Source of the DNA: Marinomonas colpomeniae
GTDB lineage: Bacteria; Pseudomonadota; Gammaproteobacteria; Pseudomonadales; Marinomonadaceae
DNA: 64,000 bases
NCBI RefSeq assembly: GCF_014803385.1
Contig: NZ_JACYFC010000004.1
Span: forward strand, 310,001 to 374,000
Direction of reading: 5' to 3'
Made by a program: the position numbers and the translations under genes. Positions within the stretch are counted from its first letter, which is position 1; the number at the start of each line of letters is the position of its first letter. Under the pieces are notes generated by a model. The model ran no database searches and had not been told where the DNA came from. It worked only from the letters and a program-made list of their open reading frames with translations. This document shows, piece after piece, positions 57,437 through 64,000 of the stretch.

Positions 57437-57817
57437 CTAGAGGCTTTGTAAATACTGAGTTCTTAGGGTGCCTGTCCTAGTAAGCTTTTGATCTACATTA
57501 TTTTCAATACTAAAAAGATCATTTACCGTATATTCTGGTACAGAACTTTCTGCGACACCAACAAACAACCCTGCACTAACATCTCCCATCAAAATTCTTC
57601 CAAGCGTTGGCTGCGCTTTAAATACAGAACTAGCTCCACTTGCCGCTCCAGATACACCAGCTTGCAGAAAATCAATTTCACCTAGATCAATATTATCAAA
57701 ATTAAATTTCAGACCATTAGACTTAGCTTCATCAACTACTAAACCTGTAGTTTGACCTAAAAGATTAGAAACTGAACCGCTCACAAAAACATTAAAATTA
57801 GTAGATTTATTTGTCAT
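57437..57817 (-). CDS. Orphan CDI pretoxin-type fragment, truncated by repeat R7
   Basis: 126-aa ORF (open frame extends to an upstream TAA, adding HPFTGAAIAL). It contains glycine/alanine-rich hydrophobic segments (VFVSGSVSNLLGQTTGLVV, DFLQAGVSGAASGASSVF, GDVSAGLFVGVAESS) like the pretoxin domains that precede CdiA toxin tips. Its last 15 residues (LTRTGTLRTQYLQSL) are encoded by repeat R7, so the original C-terminus is lost. It lies 44 bp downstream of an immunity candidate and probably derives from an orphan cdiA-CT module. No toxin motif can be recognised. Confidence 0.55.
   Translation of the reverse strand: MTNKSTNFNVFVSGSVSNLLGQTTGLVVDEAKSNGLKFNFDNIDLGEIDFLQAGVSGAASGASSVFKAQPTLGRILMGDVSAGLFVGVAESSVPEYTVNDLFSIENNVDQKLTRTGTLRTQYLQSL
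57446..57486 (+). repeat. REP-like repeat R7
   Basis: TTGTAAATACTGAGTTCTTAGGG...TCCTAGTAAGCT, left flank is the promoter region of transposase remnant 3 and right flank is the orphan CDI fragment. Confidence 0.8.
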
Positions 57818-57861
57818 TAAAGCAATAGCAGCGCCAGTAAATGGGTGTTACCTCTGCACCA

Positions 57862-58185
57862 TTACTCTAAACGTTTAAAAACAAATCCCCAGCTCGGTTG
57901 TTCAATAGCTTCCTTGCCCATTACCTTTATATCTAAATACGTTAAATATTCATCATCCAAACCAGAAATAAATTCTGCTTCTGCGTCTTCATACAATTCT
58001 ACCTCATCTTCACTAGGGTCTGATTCAAAGACTACATGGAGTGAAATAGTTTTAGTTTCCTCACTATAAGAAAGCCCAATAGATCGAACCAAAACAGATA
58101 TAACACCAATTAAATGTGTTACCCACGCCATCTTAACCCGATCATATAGTTGTAAATTTCGTTCTATAGATTTTTGATCTCGCAT
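57862..58185 (-). CDS. Probable immunity protein of the Ntox50-like module, family not recognised
   Basis: 107-aa strongly acidic protein starting 10 bp after the toxin stop. N-terminus MRDQKSIERNLQLYDRVKMAW, a short hydrophobic HLIGVISVLVRSIGLSY, then DPSEDEVELYEDAEAEF and GLDDEYLTYLDIKVMG. The CDI rule that the immunity gene follows the toxin directly and the acidic character support the role. I do not recognise a family, so specificity rests on context. Confidence 0.6.
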   Translation of the reverse strand: MRDQKSIERNLQLYDRVKMAWVTHLIGVISVLVRSIGLSYSEETKTISLHVVFESDPSEDEVELYEDAEAEFISGLDDEYLTYLDIKVMGKEAIEQPSWGFVFKRLE

Positions 58186-58195
58186 ATTATTTACC

Positions 58196-59566
58196 TTAAG
58201 GTGCAGCAGGAACTATATGCACACCTTTTTTGCTATACCTAATTGTAAAATTATTAGTAGGCCCATGATTTATACCTTGAACATCGACATATTCACCAAT
58301 AGGGCTATCGGTCTTGATCCTTTCTGTAGAACCAGGCTGACCTAGTGGAGCTTTATTGGGATTAACGTGTTGCCCAGTTCCAGCATATTGATTGACTAAT
58401 TTTTGAGGGTCAATACCATCATTAATAGTGCTGCGTACACCGGACTGACTTGCAGTTTTATATTGGTTAGTACCTACAATATGCTTATTCTGACTTCCTT
58501 CAGCAATATTTAAATTTGGCTGACTCGCTGAAGGAAATCTATCTTCTACCTTTGTGCTTTGAAGTAAATTATTATTAACCTCTGCACCAGAACTATTTGA
58601 CCCAGAGTCGCTCCCTGAACCACTCGTTACACTCTTAGTACCAAGCCCTAATCCAACAATCTCTGCCGCTAGTACAATACCATCTTTAATATCTTGGTTG
58701 GATTTTCCTAGTTCGGCATTTTCATAGTAATCGGGATCTTCTTGCTCATCTACAATACCATCCACAAAATCTTCTGTGCCTTCTCCAGTGACAACCCCTC
58801 CAGCGCCATTCAATACATCATCTATAGTGCTTGCGACTGACTCAATTGCATTCGAAACAGTATCAGAAACATTTGATGTCAGCTCTATTGCTTTCTCTAC
58901 CGCATAGCCTGCAGCTTGCGTTACCACACCACCTGTCACTGCACCTAGACCAAACATTACCGCTTCTGCTGCTATTGGATTGGTCTCTGATAACTCGTCA
59001 ATCGACTGCTGTATTTGACCAAGCCCTGCAAGGCCTTGCTCTACTATATTAGGGTTATCTGGTATTATTTCAATTGCAATAACGCCATCACTTCCTATAG
59101 TTACATTATTTGGAACGGTTTCTGTTTCTCCTTTAATATCAACTAACGCTGCAGCTGCCTCACTTTCATTAGCATTCACTACTTCCAGTGCTTCTAACCC
59201 AGCAACCACACCTGACCGAGACATAATCAGGTCAATGTCTTCTTGAGTGAAATCACCACGTATCAAAGCATCATAGAAATCTTCACCTGTGTCGCCTAGT
59301 TTCGCTCGAAGCTCTTCAGGCAAATCATCTCCAAGTACGGCAAGTTCGTCGGCGATAAAATCAGCACTGTTAATTAGGGCTTCTTTAGTGGCTTCAAAAT
59401 CGTTAGCGATCTCATTACGCCCTGCTTCCGTCAGTAACCTGTGATCCACGGCCACACTGGCATCCAACCCACCACGCTCCATGTCTTTGGTGATTTCTTG
59501 GCTGGTTGCCACATCGCGGTTTACGTCTGCGAATTGCGCTTGGTCGTCAATGCTTTCCCCACCCAC
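58196..59566 (-). CDS. CdiA C-terminal fragment ending in an Ntox50-like toxin domain
   Basis: 456 aa from a GTG at 59566; the frame is open to DVT just at the edge of repeat R8, which supplies a TAA, so this is a piece of a larger CdiA cut at R8. Residues 1-260 resemble CdiA pretoxin spacer (DVNRDVATSQEITKDMERGGLDASVAVDHRLLTEAG), and AEVNNN is a weak VENN-like motif. The last 98 residues (about 359-456) match the polymorphic toxin type 50 pattern as I know it: QNKHIVGTNQYK, NQYAGTGQ, STERIKTD, IGEYVDVQG, IRYSKKGVHIVPAAP. Ntox50 is predicted to be an RNase. Probable immunity gene follows. Confidence 0.8.
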   Translation of the reverse strand: MGGESIDDQAQFADVNRDVATSQEITKDMERGGLDASVAVDHRLLTEAGRNEIANDFEATKEALINSADFIADELAVLGDDLPEELRAKLGDTGEDFYDALIRGDFTQEDIDLIMSRSGVVAGLEALEVVNANESEAAAALVDIKGETETVPNNVTIGSDGVIAIEIIPDNPNIVEQGLAGLGQIQQSIDELSETNPIAAEAVMFGLGAVTGGVVTQAAGYAVEKAIELTSNVSDTVSNAIESVASTIDDVLNGAGGVVTGEGTEDFVDGIVDEQEDPDYYENAELGKSNQDIKDGIVLAAEIVGLGLGTKSVTSGSGSDSGSNSSGAEVNNNLLQSTKVEDRFPSASQPNLNIAEGSQNKHIVGTNQYKTASQSGVRSTINDGIDPQKLVNQYAGTGQHVNPNKAPLGQPGSTERIKTDSPIGEYVDVQGINHGPTNNFTIRYSKKGVHIVPAAP

Positions 59567-59574
59567 GGTGACAT

Positions 59575-59613
59575 CTTAACAGGACAGGCACCCTAAGAGT
59601 CCAATATTATCAA
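59575..59613 (-). repeat. REP-like repeat R8 (inverted relative to R1-R7)
   Basis: CTTAACAGGACAGGCACCCTAAG and flank, the reverse complement of the R family with CTGTTAAG in place of CCAGTAAG. It lies exactly at the truncated 5' end of the Ntox50 CdiA fragment and marks the right boundary of the mosaic. The 200 bp to pepN otherwise contain only a terminator. Confidence 0.75.
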
Positions 59614-59738
59614 GCCTTCAAGCTTTTTCTTAGAGCTTTGTAAATTACAGTAACATCAAAACCAATCTTTAATTGTACAGTCAGTAACCTCTATTACAGT
59701 TTAAAAAACACAAAAAATACATTCATCAATAAAAAGTA

Positions 59739-59772
59739 AAAAACCTCCAAGAAACAATCAAGGAGGTTTTTA
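59739..59772 (-). terminator. Rho-independent terminator after pepN
   Basis: AAACCTCC...GGAGGTTT stem with T runs on both sides, 45 bp after the pepN stop. Confidence 0.85.
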
Positions 59773-59813
59773 AAAACCGCTATCTAAAAAATCATCTAAA
59801 AACGTATTTGCAC

Positions 59814-62447
59814 CTAGGCAAGGCTTTTAGAAACAACTTCGTAAACGTCTTTCGACAGGTCTTGCGCCAAGATACGTTCAAGTTCTGCTTTCATTTTCTC
59901 GCTGCGTTTTGCTTCCATTTTTTTCCAACGGGTAAGCGGCGTACAAAGACGAGAGGCAATTTGTGGATTACGCGAATTTAACAGAATGATTTGATCTGCT
60001 AAAAAGTGGTAACCACTGCCATCTTCATTATGGAAACCAGAGATGCTCTGTCCAAACCCACCTAATACAGAACGGACTTTATTTGGATTTTTCAAATCGA
60101 AGGCTGTGTGTTCCATCAAGGCTTTAACACTTGCAACCGCATCACTACTATCTTGGCTTGCACTTAACATTAACCACTTATTCACAACCAGAGGTTCTGC
60201 TTTCCATTGTTCGTAGAAAGCCGCCAGCATATCTGTCGCTTTCGCATTGTTTGAATGCACGGCAATGGACAAAGCAGAAAATTGATCTGTCATGTTATTG
60301 GCTGTTCGGAATTGTTCAAATGTAGCTTGATGAGCTTGATCGCTGTTTGTTTCCACCCAATAAGACAAGGCTGTATTTTTCAACGAACGATGGGCAATGT
60401 CTTCTGCTGTCGCTTGATACTCGCCTTGAATATTATGTTTGTTATAAAGTAGTTCAAATTCACCAGACAACGCATTAGCCAGTAACGTTTTTAAATACTG
60501 ACGCGCTTCTTTAATAGCGGCTGGATGAATCGGATTGGCTAACTCAGACAAATACGCTTGGCTCGGCAAGGTTAGAATGAGCGCAACCATGGCTGGGTCT
60601 AAGCTTTCATCACTCAACAAGGCTTTAAAACCTTTAACCAATTGCGATTCAAGGGATAATGATTCACCTGCAATCGACTGATTGATGAGCATAGTCAGTT
60701 CGTTGACTGCAATCTGCTGTGCCGCACTCCAACGATTAAAACCATCCGTATCGGAAGACATTAACAAGAGTAAATCACTGGTTGAATAATCATAATGCAA
60801 CTTCACTGGTGCAGAGAAGCCACGTAATAATGAAGGAACAGGTTTAGACGTTAAGCCTGTAAATTCAAAAGTTTGTTCGCTCGAATTCAAATGTAATACA
60901 TGCTCTTCTGACGTACTGCCACTTAATGCTGACGTAAGAACCTTACCTGAAGTGTCTAACAACCCTACTCGAACAGGAATATGAAGCGGCAGTGTTGTTG
61001 GTTGATTCTTAGTAGCTGGCGTTTGTTGCTTCATGGTTAAACGATAGGTTCCTGAAGCGCTATCAAACTCATCTGTTGCCGTGACAACCGGTGTGCCTGC
61101 TTGAGAATACCAACGTTTGAAAAGCGTTAAGTCGACGCCTGATGAATCCTGCATTGCGGTAATAAAATCATCACAGGTAACCGCTTGTCCATCATGGCGA
61201 TCAAAGTATAGGTCAGACCCAGCGCGGAATTTCTCAGCACCCAATAAAGTGTGAACCATACGGACAATTTCTGCGCCTTTTTCGTAAATCGTTAAGGTAT
61301 AGAAATTTGAAATTTCGATAAAAGAAGCAGGACGAACAGGATGAGACATTGGACCAGCATCTTCTGCGAACTGGGCTGTTCTTAAGAAAGACACATCTTC
61401 AACACGTTTAACGATTTCTGAATGCATGTCAGCCGAGAAGGTTTGATCACGAAAAACCGTAAAACCTTCTTTTAAGCTTAACTGAAACCAATCACGGCAC
61501 GTAACACGGTTGCCTGACCAATTATGGAAGTACTCGTGTGCAACAATGGCTTCGACTCGAAGGTAAGAATCGTCTGTTGTGGTTTCTGGGCTCGCAAGCA
61601 AACAAGAAGAGTTGAATATATTCAGCCCTTTATTTTCCATTGCGCCCATGTTGAAATCATCAACGGCCACAATCATAAAAATATCTAAGTCGTATTCACG
61701 ACCGTAAGCCTCTTCATCCCAACGCATGGAACGTTTAAGCGCTTCCATTGCGTAATCTACTTTATCTAGGTTGTGAGGCTCAGTAAAAATTTGGAGTGTT
61801 ACTTCACGTTCACTTTGCGTCACAAAGGAATCGTTTTTAACCGCAAGGTCTCCTGCAACCAAGGCAAATAAATACGCAGGTTTCGGAAAAGGGTCATGCC
61901 AAACAACAAAGGTTTTACCCTCTTCAGTTTTGCCTTTTTCAACTTGATTACCATTAGACAACATCACAGGATAACGCGCTTCGTCTGCAATAATGGTCGT
62001 GGTGAAAACAGACATGACATCAGGTCGATCTAAGTAATACGTAATGTGACGAAAACCTTCTGCCTCACACTGAGTACAAAACATAGACGAAGAACGATAA
62101 AGTCCTTCTAAACGAGTGTTATTTTGCGGCTCGATTAATGTTTCACAAGTTAAAACAAACTCATCCGCTGTCGCGGTAATGATAAGCTTACCTTCGCTTA
62201 TGCGGTACTCTTCTGGTGGTAACGCATAATCGTCCATTGCAAGACCAATCAGTTTAACGTCTTCTCCACCGTCTAAAACCAATGGCTCAGTAGATTTACC
62301 TGATGCAGGGTTACGACGCATGTGTAAACGAGATGTCACTACGGTAGTGGTTTCGTCTAGATCAAAGGTAAGCTCAGTTTTATCAATTAGAAAAGGAGGA
62401 ACTTTATAATCTTTTAAATATATCGTTGAAGGCTGACTCTCTTTCAT
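59814..62447 (-). CDS. pepN: Aminopeptidase N (M1 family, PepN)
   Basis: 877-aa zinc aminopeptidase, near E. coli PepN length (870). The substrate motif GAMEN (MGAMENKGLN, about residue 265), zinc site HEYFHNWSGN with the downstream glutamate in LKEGFTVFRDQ, and the C-terminal helical domain are present. It removes N-terminal residues from peptides in the cytoplasm. AGGAG site precedes ATG 62447. Downstream gene of an apparent yeaC-DUF2797-pepN operon. Confidence 0.97.
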   Translation of the reverse strand: MKESQPSTIYLKDYKVPPFLIDKTELTFDLDETTTVVTSRLHMRRNPASGKSTEPLVLDGGEDVKLIGLAMDDYALPPEEYRISEGKLIITATADEFVLTCETLIEPQNNTRLEGLYRSSSMFCTQCEAEGFRHITYYLDRPDVMSVFTTTIIADEARYPVMLSNGNQVEKGKTEEGKTFVVWHDPFPKPAYLFALVAGDLAVKNDSFVTQSEREVTLQIFTEPHNLDKVDYAMEALKRSMRWDEEAYGREYDLDIFMIVAVDDFNMGAMENKGLNIFNSSCLLASPETTTDDSYLRVEAIVAHEYFHNWSGNRVTCRDWFQLSLKEGFTVFRDQTFSADMHSEIVKRVEDVSFLRTAQFAEDAGPMSHPVRPASFIEISNFYTLTIYEKGAEIVRMVHTLLGAEKFRAGSDLYFDRHDGQAVTCDDFITAMQDSSGVDLTLFKRWYSQAGTPVVTATDEFDSASGTYRLTMKQQTPATKNQPTTLPLHIPVRVGLLDTSGKVLTSALSGSTSEEHVLHLNSSEQTFEFTGLTSKPVPSLLRGFSAPVKLHYDYSTSDLLLLMSSDTDGFNRWSAAQQIAVNELTMLINQSIAGESLSLESQLVKGFKALLSDESLDPAMVALILTLPSQAYLSELANPIHPAAIKEARQYLKTLLANALSGEFELLYNKHNIQGEYQATAEDIAHRSLKNTALSYWVETNSDQAHQATFEQFRTANNMTDQFSALSIAVHSNNAKATDMLAAFYEQWKAEPLVVNKWLMLSASQDSSDAVASVKALMEHTAFDLKNPNKVRSVLGGFGQSISGFHNEDGSGYHFLADQIILLNSRNPQIASRLCTPLTRWKKMEAKRSEKMKAELERILAQDLSKDVYEVVSKSLA

Positions 62448-62457
62448 CTCTTCTCTC

Positions 62458-63282
62458 CTAAAATGTCAATGTCGCTTGGTAACTCGTGTACTTGCGAATA
62501 TTTATTACCCCAGTATCTAATATCCAATATTGGCCTTTAATCCCCATTAAAGTCCCTTCAATGAGCGGTGTTTTCTCGGCGTTAATACTGGTTATCTTGG
62601 TGGGATATTCTAAAACGGGATAATTGAATTCGTGTGTTTCATTTTCATCAGATAAATCGGTAATAGATTGCAGGCCAAACTCATGCTGCAAGGCATCTAG
62701 GCCTTCATAAAGCTGGCCGATCAAGCGTTCTTGTTCTCGTTCAAGATCCATAACGATAGAAGAACCCTTCAACATGTTGCGCCAGTTTGTTTTATCCGCT
62801 ACTTCAGATTTAAACAAGGTTTCAACTAGGCCAGACATTCTTCGAGTATTGACTCGAAATAAAGGTCGGGCTTGGGTAGCGCCTTGATCTATCCAACGTG
62901 TAGGCAGCTGAGTACCTCGAGTGATACCCACTTTTAATGCAGAAGAGTTTGCTAAATAAACATAATGGCTTTGCATACAGAACTGTTCAGCCCACTCAGG
63001 CTCACGACACGTCCCTAAATGGAAATGGCATTTCTCTGGGCTCATCATGCAAGTATCGCAAGCGGCCAACTTTCTAAAACAATTAAAGCAGTAACCTTGG
63101 CTAAAAGATTTCTTAGTGACTTTTCCACAATTCGTACAATGAATCGTACCGTCTATGTGTAAAGAGACCTTTCTTCCTAATAAATCATTTACTGCAACAC
63201 GTTGATTCCCAAGGTCTAGATAATATTGAACATTATTATCTATTACTTCGGTCGACATTTTTTTGAGGCTACCTTGTAACAT
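62458..63282 (-). CDS. DUF2797 zinc-binding protein
   Basis: 274-aa protein of the DUF2797 family, function unknown. Cys pairs CTNCGK and CFNCFRK, and CDTCMMSPEKCHFHLGTC form two zinc sites; then HYVYLANSSALKVGITRGTQLPTRWIDQGA, which resembles a GIY-YIG-like core (YVYLAN...KVGITR), and a C-terminal domain. The previous TTG is in frame, but the ATG at 63282 shares its A with the yeaC stop (TGATG), so I prefer it. Lies between yeaC and pepN. Confidence 0.8.
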   Translation of the reverse strand: MLQGSLKKMSTEVIDNNVQYYLDLGNQRVAVNDLLGRKVSLHIDGTIHCTNCGKVTKKSFSQGYCFNCFRKLAACDTCMMSPEKCHFHLGTCREPEWAEQFCMQSHYVYLANSSALKVGITRGTQLPTRWIDQGATQARPLFRVNTRRMSGLVETLFKSEVADKTNWRNMLKGSSIVMDLEREQERLIGQLYEGLDALQHEFGLQSITDLSDENETHEFNYPVLEYPTKITSINAEKTPLIEGTLMGIKGQYWILDTGVINIRKYTSYQATLTF

Positions 63283-63560
63283 CAAATTTTTCCCTTAGGA
63301 CTATCAACCCATTTAATCGTTTCATGCTCATTCGTTGAAGTTTTACTCTCACACGCATCATGGACTTTAGTGTCTATATAGCCGACTCGGTCTTTCTCTG
63401 TTTTGTTGCTGTAGTCGTAAGTAATAACAGCTTGTAGACATAACTCTGTTTGTTCTTCTGTTAAACGTACACCATTAGGCCATTTACCCAGTTCTACAGC
63501 TTGCTTTAAGCTCGTATAAACTTCTGGTGACATGTTGTCGATCATTTCTTTAAAATTCAT
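63282..63560 (-). CDS. yeaC: DUF1315 protein YeaC
   Basis: 92-aa YeaC family protein: MNFKEMIDNMSPEVYTSLKQAVELGKWPNGVRLTEEQTELCLQAVITYD followed by a charged C-terminus. Function unknown. First in a run with DUF2797 and pepN, overlapped by one base. Confidence 0.88.
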   Translation of the reverse strand: MNFKEMIDNMSPEVYTSLKQAVELGKWPNGVRLTEEQTELCLQAVITYDYSNKTEKDRVGYIDTKVHDACESKTSTNEHETIKWVDSPKGKI

Positions 63561-63597
63561 GGGATACTCTCATCTAACGACGCCTACTAAGTGACGC

Positions 63598-64000
63598 TCA
63601 AACATTTTTATACGAACGTATTTTTGCTACAAACCAATAAACCAGACTTAACACCAAACCAGATGCTAAGCCAATGGTATGGGCTGTATTGGCAATACTG
63701 CCTAAACCTATCATTTCAGTCAGCGGTGTATAACCTACGACTAGCCACACCATGAAAAAAATCATTAATGGCTTCCTAATAATTGTTGGCCATTGACGGT
63801 TTAAAATAGGCATGAGCCATGCAAAGCCAATCAAACCGTAAACAACACCTGAAAGACCGCCAAAAAGAGGGTTTCCAGTAATTTCAAATTGTAAAACATT
63901 ACTCACAATTGCGATAAGAGAAACACCCAGTAACCACAAAGACGAGCCAACGATTCGCTCTAAGCGTCGGCCTACATCCCATACCCACAAGACATTAAAG
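63598..64000 (-). CDS. Rhomboid family intramembrane serine protease, GlpG-like (5' end beyond the window)
   Basis: The reading frame is open to the window edge, so the N-terminus is missing. The visible 130+ residues cover the C-terminal helices of a rhomboid: FNVLWVWDVGRRLE corresponds to FNLLWWWYLGGAVE of E. coli GlpG, the catalytic serine is in GGLSGVVYGLIGFAWL, and the catalytic histidine in TAHTIGLASGL. Serine proteolysis inside the membrane of single-pass substrates is expected. Adjacent genes are unrelated. Confidence 0.85.
   Translation of the reverse strand, partial: FNVLWVWDVGRRLERIVGSSLWLLGVSLIAIVSNVLQFEITGNPLFGGLSGVVYGLIGFAWLMPILNRQWPTIIRKPLMIFFMVWLVVGYTPLTEMIGLGSIANTAHTIGLASGLVLSLVYWFVAKIRSYKNV

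Overview
The window reads as chromosomal DNA of a marine gammaproteobacterium. Low-to-moderate GC, a ruvC-ruvA-ruvB-tolQRAB-pal-cpoB-tRNA-Lys-nadA block in the order seen in Pseudomonas/Oceanospirillales, a B-family DNA polymerase II, CheV, a ybbA/tesA divergent pair and a CtlX/ornithine cyclodeaminase pair together suggest an Oceanospirillales member such as Marinomonas. The genus is an inference from gene content, not from a database search.

Layout. 1-14.5 kb: partial TauE/SafE permease, cheV, a degenerate EAL-HDOD protein overlapping tatD, polB, a YbbP/YbbA ABC exporter divergent from tesA, then a hydroxyacid dehydrogenase-truC run, a GNAT acetyltransferase, yciH, a GGDEF protein with a broken signature, and a 4HBT thioesterase. 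14.5-28 kb: tRNA-Ser, a nitroreductase, a coiled-coil membrane protein, nadA, four identical tRNA-Lys genes, the Tol-Pal operon (without ybgC), ruvCAB, aspS and a GreA/B-like protein. 28-36 kb: a MarR/siderophore-reductase operon with a Fur-box-like site, an ornithine/citrulline catabolic pair with an Lrp-type regulator, and cysDN. 36-50.5 kb: sodB, TerB-like, split YeeE/YedE, an ornithine decarboxylase with a structured leader, MOSC, ybiT, ridA, cobO-metH and a coiled-coil lipoprotein. 59.8-64 kb: pepN, DUF2797, yeaC and a partial rhomboid.

The accessory part is 50.6-59.6 kb. It holds C-terminal pieces of CdiA-type contact-dependent inhibition proteins on the minus strand, but no cdiB and no CdiA N-terminus. 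One piece ends in a colicin E3-like RNase domain followed by an Imm45-like protein. Another ends in an Ntox50-like domain followed by an unrecognised small protein that is probably its immunity gene. These pieces are interleaved with one full-length and two 3'-truncated copies of a Y1 (HUH, REP-associated type) transposase, and with at least nine copies of a roughly 41-bp hairpin-forming repeat. The inner ends of seven of these repeats (core GCCTGTCCCAGTAAGCT or a close variant) are each fused to a different sequence. Several ORFs are cut exactly there, including both transposase fragments and a CdiA segment.

Each transposase copy carries, over its predicted -10 box, a perfect CTGT-N8-ACAG site, the gammaproteobacterial LexA box. 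The sequence therefore suggests an SOS-inducible HUH transposase with its repeats, associated with the breakage and shuffling of orphan toxin/immunity modules. I consider this the most interesting system in the window. The function is inference; the junctions and boxes are read directly.
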